This document shows, piece after piece, positions 1 through 6,399 of a DNA stretch of 9,679 nucleotides (its first letter is position 1; each line of letters opens with the position of its first letter). Under the pieces are notes generated by a model. It did not search any database. It saw only the letters and a program-made list of their open reading frames with translations, and was not told where the DNA came from. This DNA comes from an uncultured Ardenticatenia bacterium (GTDB taxonomy: Bacteria > Chloroflexota > Anaerolineae > Promineifilales > Promineifilaceae): contig CALLZA010000670.1 in assembly GCA_937858165.1 (NCBI GenBank), positions 1 to 9,679 of the forward strand, written 5' to 3'. Made by a program: the position numbers and the translations under genes.

Positions 1-122
1 TGTCTGCCTTGTGTTGTGGATTCGTTGTGGTCTGTTTTTGATGTCCTGGTCTGAGATTGGTTAGTGGGGTGTCATGGTCGGATGGTGTTATAGTTATATG
101 TCTATCAGTTTTTTTTTTTTTT
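1..122. other. Non-biological read-through noise and poly-T
   Basis: Everything left of the adapter is sequencing artefact. Positions 109-122 are a run of 14 T, which is the reverse complement of the A run that Illumina reads give after passing the end of the P7 adapter. Positions 1-108 are T/G-rich, have no convincing coding pattern and correspond to meaningless base calls beyond the fragment end. An ORF opening at 57 crosses into the adapter and yields the well-known contaminant peptide containing QAEDGIRD. It must not be annotated as a gene. Confidence 0.93.
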
Positions 123-188
123 CAAGCAGAAGACGGCATACGAGATCTAGTACGGTCTCGTGGGCTCGGAGATGTGTATAAGAGACAG
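123..188 (-). other. Illumina Nextera P7 adapter with i7 index
   Basis: This is synthetic adapter. The P7 flow-cell sequence occupies 123-146, the 8-base index CTAGTACG 147-154 (read as CGTACTAG, Nextera index N702), and the Nextera read-2 primer region 155-188. The last 19 bases (170-188, AGATGTGTATAAGAGACAG) are the Tn5 mosaic end used for tagmentation, not a genomic transposon end. Genomic sequence starts at 189. Confidence 0.98.
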
Positions 189-189
189 C

Positions 190-285
190 TGTATCACGGC
201 CGCGCCCGTGACGCGATTCTTTCGAATCGCGTTCGACCTGTACCCACTGGCGCGATTCGGGAGAATCGTGCTACGCCCGGAGTAA
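190..285 (+). CDS. Possible C-terminal end of an upstream gene (partial)
   Basis: One frame stays open from the adapter junction to a TAA at 283-285, giving 31 codons that end in ...FGRIVLRPE. Third codon positions are mostly G or C, as in the neighbouring real genes, and the stop sits 7 bases before the cyclase start with a GGAG (279-282) touching it, which fits an operon junction. No family can be recognised from so short a tail. Against coding, the same bases form two near-identical hairpins, so this may instead be an intergenic repeat that happens to be open. The start is missing because the contig is cut by adapter. Confidence 0.3.
   Translation, partial: CITAAPVTRFFRIAFDLYPLARFGRIVLRPE
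212..270. repeat. Twin look-alike hairpins (REP-like)
   Basis: Two small inverted repeats share the same left arm CGCGATTC. The first (212-231) pairs it perfectly with GAATCGCG across a TTTC loop. The second (251-270) pairs it with GAATCGTG, one G:T wobble, across a GGGA loop. They start 39 bases apart and are separated by 19 bases. Such paired hairpins resemble REP/BIME-type intergenic palindromes, but the copy number in the genome cannot be judged here. They lie just upstream of the first cyclase gene. Confidence 0.55.
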
Positions 286-292
286 AGCGACT

Positions 293-1492
293 ATGCGCAT
301 CTTCCCTGCGCTGGAAAAGCGCCTGCGCACCATCGCCGACGACGACACCTACATCCGCCAACTGCTGATCTCCTACGTCCCGGCCATCTTTACCACCCTC
401 TTCGCCGCCGTCTGGACGCTGCTGTTCTTCGTGGCCGGGCGGCCGCTATTGGGTTGGATTCTGGCCGGCTACTGCCTCGTCTGCCTGCTGGCCACGGCGC
501 TGGCGATGACCCGACCGCGGCGCGGCGTGGTGGCCATCGTCGGCCTGGGGCTGGCCGGCGTCGTCTCCAACCTGCTGGCCCACCTCGTTGTCGGTGGTTT
601 TGCCGCCGGTGTCTGGTTCCTGTTGTGGATCGTTATCCTGCCCTTCAGCGTTTACCTGTCTGGCGCGCGGCGGCAGGGCGTCGTGGTGTTGGGCGCGGCG
701 TTGCTGGCCATCGCCGTCGCGCTGGCGGCCGACCTGCGTCTGGCTGTGCCCACACCCCTCCCCGACTGGCTGAAGCTGGGCTACAACGGCTTTGTGCTAA
801 CGGCGTCGGTGGTGATCGTCTTCCTGTGGGGCGTCTACGTCTTCCAGCAGTTGGACCTGGCCCGCCGCCGCGCCGACGTGCTACTGCTCAGCATCCTGCC
901 CGCGCCCATCGCCGACCGCCTGAAGCGCGGCCCGGCCACCATCGCCAATGGCTATGACGATGTGACCGTGCTCTTCGCCGACATCGTCAACTTTACCAGC
1001 CTGAGCGCCGACGCCGACCCGGTCGATGTGGTCAGCTTCCTCAACGGGCTTTTCTCGCAGTTCGACGATCTGGCCGCCGGGCACGGTTTGGAGAAGATCA
1101 AGACCATCGGCGACGCCTACATGGTCGCCGGCGGCTTGCCCACGCCCCGCCCCGATCACTGCGAGGCCGTCATCGCCTTTGGCCTGGATGTACTGCGCAT
1201 TGTCGAGCGCTGCAAGGCGTGGCATGGCGCGCCGGTGTGCATGCGCATCGGGGTCAACACCGGCCCGGTCGTCGCTGGGGTCATCGGTCGGCGCAAGTTC
1301 ATCTACGATCTGTGGGGCGACACCGTCAACACCGCCAGCCGTATGGAGGCGAACGGCATGGCGAACGTGATCCAGGTGACCCAGAGCGTGCGCGACAAGT
1401 TGGTTGGGCAGTACACCTTCGAGGAGCGGCCGGCCATGTTCATCAAAGGCAAGGGGGAGATGGTGACCTACGTGCTGCGGCCGCCCTCCTAG
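293..1492 (+). CDS. Six-helix membrane class III adenylate cyclase (copy 1)
   Basis: This predicted 399-residue protein converts ATP to cyclic AMP at the inner face of the membrane. Residues about 28-184 hold six hydrophobic segments. A linker at about 185-212 (LLLSILPAPIADRLK) is the cyclase-transducing type often found before class III domains. The catalytic domain runs from about 222 to the end. Metal-binding Asp230 (FADIVNFT) and Asp274 (IGDAY), adenine-selecting Lys270 and Asp339 (YDLWGDTVN), and transition-state Asn346 and Arg350 (NTASR) are all present, so one chain should form an active homodimer, with ATP rather than GTP as substrate. The ATG at 293 has GGAG 10 bases upstream. The membrane domain is probably the sensor, but its ligand is unknown. 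A close paralogue lies at 3951-5216. Neither shows a PAS, GAF, HAMP or CHASE domain. Confidence 0.93.
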   Translation: MRIFPALEKRLRTIADDDTYIRQLLISYVPAIFTTLFAAVWTLLFFVAGRPLLGWILAGYCLVCLLATALAMTRPRRGVVAIVGLGLAGVVSNLLAHLVVGGFAAGVWFLLWIVILPFSVYLSGARRQGVVVLGAALLAIAVALAADLRLAVPTPLPDWLKLGYNGFVLTASVVIVFLWGVYVFQQLDLARRRADVLLLSILPAPIADRLKRGPATIANGYDDVTVLFADIVNFTSLSADADPVDVVSFLNGLFSQFDDLAAGHGLEKIKTIGDAYMVAGGLPTPRPDHCEAVIAFGLDVLRIVERCKAWHGAPVCMRIGVNTGPVVAGVIGRRKFIYDLWGDTVNTASRMEANGMANVIQVTQSVRDKLVGQYTFEERPAMFIKGKGEMVTYVLRPPS

Positions 1493-1568
1493 CACGGCGT
1501 GCTTCATCTGCGCTCCGGTCTGCTATGGCACGCAGCGCGGGTAAAACAACCCACACCACTCATCAGGC

Positions 1569-3251
1569 TTATAGCACGCGCCGCAGTTCCTCGATCATGG
1601 CCCGGCGCTGGGGATATTGCCCAATGAGCTTCCGCGCAATCGCCTTGCCCTCCTCGCCGCGACCCACTTTCTGCATCCGCACCAGCAAGCCGGCGGCTTC
1701 GTGGTACGTTTGTCGATTGGAGACACCCTTTAGCATCTCTTGGGCCAGTCGTTCATACATTGTGGCCGTCTCGTCGGGGAAGCGCGCCTCCATCTCAAGT
1801 TGATAGGGAGGCAACAGGCTGGGAGTAGCTAGAACGATGTCGCGCACTTCAGACCATAGACCGTCGCGGGCGTAGGCCCACGCGGCCAGGTCACGGGGGC
1901 AGGCCTTATCGCTCAGCAGGCGCGTGCGAAAAGCGGGCCATTTCTCACGCGGCACGGCGCTGGCCATGAGGTCGTAATACTTGTTCCCCAGGCGGCTCAG
2001 CCATAGGACGCGGGCATGTTCGACAAGCTCTTTGTGGTCGTTGTTTTGACGGGCGATATCCAGGAGTAGTTGGTGATAAGCTAGGGCAATGCCATACTTC
2101 AGGCCATCGCTCTTTGTCGCGTCTAGTCCTGCCTGGGCCAACGTTCGGGCTGTGCCCAAATCACCTTCTTCCAAGTGATGCGCAATCAGGATCATCCGGA
2201 AAGTCGGCAGTTGAATATGGTCGCTGATAAAAGCCAGTGCCGCCTTATCACCGTCCAGCCGTTGGATCAGTTGCAGCTTGACGGCGGCGGCCCTTTGCGT
2301 ATCGAAGTCGATGCGCATCCCTACCCGGTCTTCTGCCTTGTCACTGATCTCGAACGGCTCCAGGATGGCGTCTACCGCTTCGCGCTGCGCCGGTGTCTCC
2401 ACCAAATCAGCCGCCAATTCCAGCAGTTGCCAGCCATGGCCCCAGTTTCGGAAGCGTGGGCTAAGGGCTTTTTGCAGGCAGTACTCCAATAGCGCTGCCC
2501 GCCCCTCTGGCGAAAGCCGCTCTGCGCACTCATCCATCCCTTCCAGCGCCCGGTTAACGTTATAGCCCAGGGTACCGGAGGAGTCGTCGCTGTTTTCAAG
2601 CGCCGTTAAAACCTCCTCTAACACCACCTGATAGATGGCCAAGGCATCGGCCGGCTGGGCGTCCCGCAGCCGGTCGGCCCTATCGACGATCTCGCCTACT
2701 TTGCGCCCAGCGTTGTCGGCGTCCCAATAGTCGAGGAAGCCGTGGCTGCCGCGCGGCGGCCGAATGGCCGCTTTCACCAGGGCGCGTATGTCAGCGGGCC
2801 TGTCGGCCGCGCCCAGCAGCAACAGCAATTGGGATTGCATCTCGCGGTCACCCTCGGCCAGGGCCAGCAACGTGGCTACGAGGCGTTCCGGCGGTGCGGC
2901 CTGCAACGCCTCGCGTAGCCGGTCCATTCGTGAAGTACGCTTACGCGCCGGTTTGCGGCCTGCCCGCTCGAAGTACTCCGGGAATCCTTCTTCGATGGCG
3001 TAGAGCGCGGCGGCGATGTGCTTGCAGTGCTCGCCGAATTCATAGGGGCAGGTGCATTCGCACACCAGAGAGCCGTCGGGCTGCTGGGCAATGGTGATGT
3101 GATACGGTTCTGAGCCTTGTACCTCCACCTCCCACCTATCATCACCGTCCAATGACAAATCGACTACGCGCCCGCTTTGAAAGTAGTCGCGCCCACGGGT
3201 CAGGATGGTAGAGGGGATGGTTCGCTTGAAGTTCTTAAGTGTCAGCGCCAT
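1569..3251 (-). CDS. SWIM zinc-finger protein with long helical C-terminus
   Basis: The predicted protein has 560 residues. Near the N-terminus, Cys64-x-Cys66, then Cys76-x-His78, form the SWIM zinc-binding motif (CxCx(n)CxH) within a segment of about 55-90 that matches the family. An extra Cys68 follows the first pair. SWIM domains bind DNA or proteins and occur alone or in SNF2 helicases and transposases. No helicase or transposase motif is visible here. The remainder, about 100-560, is rich in amphipathic helices with TPR-like spacing, typical of bacterial SWIM proteins of this size. The start (3251) is preceded on the minus strand by AAGGTG, 7 bases away. The stop is 76 bases from the convergent cyclase stop. 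The gene looks visibly less GC-rich than the cyclases. Its function is unknown; a nucleic-acid or scaffold role is inference. Confidence 0.88.
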   Translation of the reverse strand: MALTLKNFKRTIPSTILTRGRDYFQSGRVVDLSLDGDDRWEVEVQGSEPYHITIAQQPDGSLVCECTCPYEFGEHCKHIAAALYAIEEGFPEYFERAGRKPARKRTSRMDRLREALQAAPPERLVATLLALAEGDREMQSQLLLLLGAADRPADIRALVKAAIRPPRGSHGFLDYWDADNAGRKVGEIVDRADRLRDAQPADALAIYQVVLEEVLTALENSDDSSGTLGYNVNRALEGMDECAERLSPEGRAALLEYCLQKALSPRFRNWGHGWQLLELAADLVETPAQREAVDAILEPFEISDKAEDRVGMRIDFDTQRAAAVKLQLIQRLDGDKAALAFISDHIQLPTFRMILIAHHLEEGDLGTARTLAQAGLDATKSDGLKYGIALAYHQLLLDIARQNNDHKELVEHARVLWLSRLGNKYYDLMASAVPREKWPAFRTRLLSDKACPRDLAAWAYARDGLWSEVRDIVLATPSLLPPYQLEMEARFPDETATMYERLAQEMLKGVSNRQTYHEAAGLLVRMQKVGRGEEGKAIARKLIGQYPQRRAMIEELRRVL

Positions 3252-3347
3252 AGCGAGTCACCTTAGAGGAGATGGCCAATTGTACACCAATCACCGCGCG
3301 GGCACGCCCGCACACCCTTTGCCAGATACAACTTTACAACCGTGGGC

Positions 3348-3376
3348 TTGAACAAATCAGTCATCTGCCTTAGACT
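3348..3376 (+). promoter_or_regulatory. Candidate sigma-70 promoter, predicted leaderless
   Basis: TTGAAC (3348-3353) and TAGACT (3371-3376) are separated by exactly 17 bases and each match four of six consensus positions. The -10 box ends only 6 bases before the ATG at 3383, so transcription would begin at or next to the start codon. No Shine-Dalgarno sequence precedes that ATG, which agrees with a leaderless message. The element lies in the 131-base divergent gap between the SWIM gene and the DUF4160 gene. Confidence 0.45.
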
Positions 3377-3382
3377 AACACC

Positions 3383-3642
3383 ATGCCGGAAATTAGTCGC
3401 TTCCTGGGCATTATTGTGACAATGTACTATAGCGAGCACCCGCCGCCGCACTTCCATGTTCGTTATGGCGGACACAAGGCGGTGTTGGCTATCGAGTCAT
3501 TGAGCTTGCTTCGGGGCAATCTACCGCCCCGAGTTCATGGTCTGGTTGTCGATGGGCAGCAATGCACCGCGATAAGTTGCTAGATAATTGGGAATTGGCC
3601 AAGGCACAACAGCCATTAACTGCAATCGATCCGCTGGAGTAG
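3383..3642 (+). pseudogene. DUF4160 family gene broken by a one-base frameshift
   Basis: The opening, MPEISRFLGIIVTMYYSEHP and on through PPHFHVRY, is typical of DUF4160 proteins, which are about 80-90 residues long. In this frame the protein changes character after VHGLVV (residue 56) and stops at 3583 after 66 residues. In the -1 frame, from TGG at 3553, the expected family ending resumes as WAAMHRDKLLDNWELAKA and continues to DPLE, with TAG at 3640-3642. Restoring one base between 3552 and 3553 gives about 86 residues, a normal family length. The break therefore reflects loss of one base, either a real mutation or a sequencing or assembly error. No slippery heptamer is visible, so programmed frameshifting is unlikely. 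DUF4160 genes usually precede a DUF2442 gene, as here, and the pair has been proposed as toxin-antitoxin-like. Confidence 0.85.
3636..3639 (+). promoter_or_regulatory. Ribosome binding site fixing the DUF2442 start
   Basis: GGAG lies 8 bases upstream of ATG 3648 and abuts the TAG (3640-3642) of the restored DUF4160 frame. It supports the start at 3648 over an upstream in-frame TTG at 3588, and it suggests translational coupling to full-length DUF4160 reading. Confidence 0.6.
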
Positions 3643-3647
3643 TTGCT

Positions 3648-3944
3648 ATGCTTAAGGATATTGTGGCTGTAGAACCATTGAACGCTCACCGGCTGCGTCT
3701 CTACTTTGAAGACGGCGTCAATGGGGTCGTGGACATCGCTACCTTGGTCACGTTTCAGGGCATCTTTGCACCGCTGGCAGACCCGGCCTACTTTCACCTG
3801 GCCCAAGTCGATTCAGACCTTGGCACAGTCGCCTGGCCCAACGGCGCCGACCTGGACCCGGATGTGCTCTACGCCCTCATCTCAGGCATCCCCCTGCCTG
3901 ACTTTGCCGGCGAGGGGGCCAACTCCCAGCACTGGGCTGACTGA
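3648..3944 (+). CDS. DUF2442 family protein, partner of DUF4160
   Basis: The predicted protein is a 98-residue soluble protein. The succession LRLYFEDGVNGVVDIA, GIFAPLADPAYF and GTVAWPNGADLDPDVLY is characteristic of DUF2442 and covers residues about 16-78 with no gaps, so the domain is complete. The last 20 residues form a variable tail. DUF2442 genes are very often found directly after DUF4160 genes, as here, and the two have been regarded as a toxin-antitoxin-like pair, with DUF2442 the likely antitoxin or partner. No biochemical activity can be read from the sequence. The start at 3648 has GGAG 8 bases upstream. The next gene begins only 6 bases after this stop, so the two are probably co-transcribed. 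Confidence 0.9.
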   Translation: MLKDIVAVEPLNAHRLRLYFEDGVNGVVDIATLVTFQGIFAPLADPAYFHLAQVDSDLGTVAWPNGADLDPDVLYALISGIPLPDFAGEGANSQHWAD

Positions 3945-3950
3945 CGCCCA

Positions 3951-5216
3951 ATGAACACGCGCCGCGACGCCCTCCCCGATAAACAAGCCCCCTCGGGGCC
4001 GCGGTTCCCATCGGCGTTGCTGGCCCAACTGGCCCGGCTAGAGCGCCACCTGGCCCTGCCCGGCGACGACGAGACGCTGCGCCGGCGCAAGGTCGTGGCC
4101 TTCTTTGCCGGGCTGGCCGGGGCCAACACGGCCCTGCTCTTTGCCGTGCTCTACTTCGTCGGTGGCGCGCCGCTGCTGGGCTGGCTCTATGTCATGACCG
4201 TCGTTGTCTCCGGTCTGACGCTCTCCTACCTGCTGATCCGGCCGCGCGCCTACTACGCCTGCGTGTTCATCACCGCTACCTACGTCACCATCCACCCCTG
4301 GGTCGTCGGCCTGGCGTCGGGCGGCTTCCGCTCGGGACTGCTGCCCATGCTCTGGGCGCTGGTCGGCCCGGCCGGGGCGCTGCTGCTGATCGGCGTGCGC
4401 CCGGCGCTGCTCAACGCCGCGATCTACGTCGTCCTGGCCGTTGTCTCGGTGGCCCTCGATCCGCTGGTGGTGGCCAACGCCCCGGACCTGCCGCAGTCAA
4501 TCCACCTGACCGCCAGCTTGCTCAGCGCCCTTGTGCCGGGCATGATGGTGCTGTTCATCGCCCTGTTCCTCTTCCGCCAGGTGGAGCGGGCGCGGCTACA
4601 GGCTGACACGCTGCTGCTCAACGTCCTGCCCGCACCGGTGGCCGACCGGCTGCGCGGCGGGCCGGTCACCATTGCCGACAGCTACACCGATGTCACCGTC
4701 CTCTTCGCCGACATTGTCGACTTCACCCGCCGCAGCGCCGCGGCCGACGCCCGCGACGTGGTCAACCTGCTCAACGCCATCTTCTCCGACTTCGACGAGC
4801 TGGCCGACCGCCACGGACTGGAGAAGATCAAGACCATTGGCGACGCCTACATGGTCGTCGGCGGCCTGCCCCAGCCGCGACCTGATCATACCGAGGCCGT
4901 CGTCGCCTTCGCCGTGGAGATGCTGGCCGTGCTGAAACGCCACTGCGACTGGGACGGCACGCCCATCGCCGTGCGCATCGGCATTCACACCGGGCCGACG
5001 GTGGCCGGCGTCATCGGCCGGCGCAAGTTTATCTATGACTTGTGGGGGGATACGGTCAACACGGCCAGTCGCATGGAGTCTTACGGGTTGGAGAACGTCA
5101 TCCAGGTGACGCCTGCCGTGCGCGACCGGCTCAACGGGGCCTACACCTTCGAACCGCGCGGGCCGATTGACGTGAAGGGCAAAGGCCCAATGATGACCTA
5201 CTTACTGAAGCCATAA
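3951..5216 (+). CDS. Six-helix membrane class III adenylate cyclase (copy 2)
   Basis: The predicted protein has 421 residues and the same architecture as the cyclase at 293. About 45 N-terminal cytoplasmic residues are followed by six hydrophobic segments between about 46 and 210, a LLLNVLPAPVADRL transducer linker (about 221-234) and a catalytic domain from about 245. Catalytic residues are complete: Asp254 and Asp298 (metals), Lys294 and Asp363 (adenine selection), Asn370 and Arg374 (transition state). It should make cAMP as a homodimer. Homology to copy 1 extends through the membrane domain (a shared PLLGW followed by an RPR), so this is a whole-gene paralogue with about 22 more N-terminal residues. 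The ATG lies 6 bases after the DUF2442 stop with no clear Shine-Dalgarno sequence, which suggests reinitiation from the upstream gene. The identity of the sensed signal is not visible. Confidence 0.92.
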   Translation: MNTRRDALPDKQAPSGPRFPSALLAQLARLERHLALPGDDETLRRRKVVAFFAGLAGANTALLFAVLYFVGGAPLLGWLYVMTVVVSGLTLSYLLIRPRAYYACVFITATYVTIHPWVVGLASGGFRSGLLPMLWALVGPAGALLLIGVRPALLNAAIYVVLAVVSVALDPLVVANAPDLPQSIHLTASLLSALVPGMMVLFIALFLFRQVERARLQADTLLLNVLPAPVADRLRGGPVTIADSYTDVTVLFADIVDFTRRSAAADARDVVNLLNAIFSDFDELADRHGLEKIKTIGDAYMVVGGLPQPRPDHTEAVVAFAVEMLAVLKRHCDWDGTPIAVRIGIHTGPTVAGVIGRRKFIYDLWGDTVNTASRMESYGLENVIQVTPAVRDRLNGAYTFEPRGPIDVKGKGPMMTYLLKP

Positions 5217-5258
5217 GCAGGCAAGCGCCGTCGACACGCGCCAGTCAGAGCAGGAAGG

Positions 5259-5441
5259 ATGAATGAGCTACCAATGGCCGCCGGCTTGGCCGACCCACTG
5301 ACATCGCACCTGTACCAACTACCGCAGGACAGCGGCCCGACCGATCAGTTCGTCGGAGCCCACGGCTTTACCGGCCTCAACTATGTCTATCACCCCGACA
5401 GCGGGGCCGAACTGCAATTCTGGTGCGCGGTGGAAGAGTAA
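5259..5441 (+). CDS. Small hypothetical protein (uncertain)
   Basis: This is a 60-residue ORF ending in a tyrosine- and aspartate-containing segment (GLNYVYHPDSGAELQFWCAV). I recognise no family, signal peptide or membrane helix. In favour, it starts 42 bases after the cyclase stop in the same direction, and third positions are largely G or C. A purine-rich AGGAAGG lies immediately before the ATG, although that is closer than ideal. A second in-frame ATG is at 5274. Against, it is short, and its stop touches the inverted repeat at 5441. It could be a real small protein, the remnant of a larger gene, or chance. Confidence 0.35.
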   Translation: MNELPMAAGLADPLTSHLYQLPQDSGPTDQFVGAHGFTGLNYVYHPDSGAELQFWCAVEE

Positions 5442-5507
5442 AGAGAATCCACAGATTACACAGATTACACAGATTATTCTCTTAATCTGTGTAATCTGTG
5501 GACTCTT
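5441..5507. repeat. Inverted repeat built from CACAGATTA units
   Basis: Three direct copies of an ACAGATTA unit (5451-5476, 9-base period) face two inverted copies (5483-5500). The arm CACAGATTACACAGATTA (5459-5476) pairs perfectly over 18 bases with 5483-5500 across a 6-base loop. Because of the repeat period, an alternative register pairs 5441-5467 with 5482-5507, including flanking AAGAG/CTCTT. The AT-rich unit contrasts with its GC-rich surroundings. It lies between the convergent cyclase and SPFH genes, where it could stop transcription from both sides, although neither strand has a proper U tract. Repeats with this CACAGATTA-type unit turn up between genes in many unrelated bacterial genomes, so a dispersed intergenic element is likely. 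Confidence 0.85.
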
Positions 5508-5514
5508 CTTCCGT

Positions 5515-6387
5515 CTACGACTTGTCGGCCGACGGGCGGGCGCGCAGGGGCACAACTTGCCGCCCATTATCGCTATCCAGCCCCAACACGTTGATGATGT
5601 CCGAACCGGCGGGAATAATGAACTTGGTCTGGTTGCCCGACAGCACCGCCTGGGCCACTTCGAGCTTCTTCAACTCGCGGGCGCGGTCGGTGAAGTTGGT
5701 CTCGGCCGCCTGGGCCACGACGGCGATTGACTTGGCCTCAGCCTCGGCCCGCAACAGCACGGCCTGCGCCTCGCCCTGCGCCCGCAGGATGTCCGCCTGG
5801 CGCACGCCCTCGGCCTCCAGAATGACGGCGCGCTTCTCGCGCTCGGCCTTCATCTGCTTGCTCATGGCGTTGGTGATGTCGGCCGGCGGGTCGATCTTCT
5901 GCAATTCGACCTTGGTCACCTTAACGCCCCACGGATTGGTGGCCTCGTCCAGCACCTCGCGCAGCGACGTGTTGATGACGTCACGGGCGGTCAGCGTCTC
6001 GTCGAGTTGCTTGTCGCCGATAAGGTTACGCAGGTTGGTCTGCGCTAACGTCGTGGCGGCAAAGTTGAAGTTCTGAATCTCGAACTCGGCCTTCACCGGG
6101 TCCACCACCTTGTAGTAGATGACCGCATCAACCGTCACGACCACGTTGTCGGCGGTGATCACCTGCTGTGGCAAGACGTTGATCAGCGCTTCGCGCATAT
6201 CCACACGAATGATGCTGTCGATGAACGGAATAAGGAAGACCAGGCCCGCGTCGGCGGTGTGGTTATAGCGGCCGAGGCGAATGACCAGGCCTTTTTCATA
6301 CTGTTTCACAACGCGCACGCTAAAAGCCAGCGCGGCGATGGCGATTACGAATATCAGCATTAAGACGACAACTGCAAAGGTTCCCAT
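5515..6387 (-). CDS. SPFH/band 7 (stomatin-like) membrane protein
   Basis: The predicted protein has 290 residues. One N-terminal transmembrane helix (about 4-24) is followed by the band 7 domain (about 25-190), with the typical EKGLVIRLGRY opening, GLVFLIPFID and the ATNPWGVKVTKVELQKIDPP segment. A charged Ala/Glu/Arg-rich coiled coil follows (about 172-245), then a short tail. Such proteins form large ring-like oligomers that organise membrane microdomains and modulate membrane proteases. It resembles the QmcA/stomatin branch rather than HflK or HflC. The start at 6387 has AGGAG (complement of 6392-6396) 4 bases upstream. It lies 12 bases after the nfeD stop, so the two are one operon. The pairing of an SPFH gene with an NfeD gene is widely conserved in bacteria and archaea, and NfeD is thought to act on or with the SPFH ring. 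Confidence 0.95.
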   Translation of the reverse strand: MGTFAVVVLMLIFVIAIAALAFSVRVVKQYEKGLVIRLGRYNHTADAGLVFLIPFIDSIIRVDMREALINVLPQQVITADNVVVTVDAVIYYKVVDPVKAEFEIQNFNFAATTLAQTNLRNLIGDKQLDETLTARDVINTSLREVLDEATNPWGVKVTKVELQKIDPPADITNAMSKQMKAEREKRAVILEAEGVRQADILRAQGEAQAVLLRAEAEAKSIAVVAQAAETNFTDRARELKKLEVAQAVLSGNQTKFIIPAGSDIINVLGLDSDNGRQVVPLRARPSADKS

Positions 6388-6399
6388 GACTCTCCTGCT

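Noticed and set aside
170..188. 19-base Tn5 mosaic end, also at 9557-9575
   Set aside because: It is part of the tagmentation adapter, so it is not evidence of a transposon in the genome.
57..368. 103-codon ORF on + strand starting left of the adapter
   Set aside because: It is a translation of noise, poly-T and adapter fused to genomic sequence (the QAEDGIRD contaminant peptide).
881..1507. 208-codon ORF on - strand opposite cyclase copy 1 (and a similar one at 4596-4988 opposite copy 2)
   Set aside because: Both mirror the conserved cyclase domain on the other strand; their similarity to each other only reflects the paralogy.
1493..1568. Possible bidirectional terminator between cyclase copy 1 and the SWIM gene
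   Set aside because: Only a weak 6-base pairing (GCGTGC 1497-1502 with GCACGC 1528-1533, loop of 25) and no U tract; too poor to call.
3294..3315. GC-rich inverted repeat (GCGGGC/GCCCGC) upstream of the SWIM gene
   Set aside because: A short stem with a two-base gap; expected by chance at this GC content.
3545..3560. Programmed -1 frameshift in DUF4160
   Set aside because: No slippery heptamer and no obvious downstream stem; a lost base is the simpler explanation.
3588..3650. Upstream TTG start for DUF2442 adding 20 residues
   Set aside because: The extra residues do not resemble the family and overlap the restored DUF4160 frame; ATG 3648 has a good ribosome site.
5319..5567. ORF on - strand across the CACAGATTA repeat, with ITQI/ICVIC repeats in translation
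   Set aside because: The repetitive peptide is a by-product of the palindromic repeat, and the frame overlaps the end of the SPFH gene.
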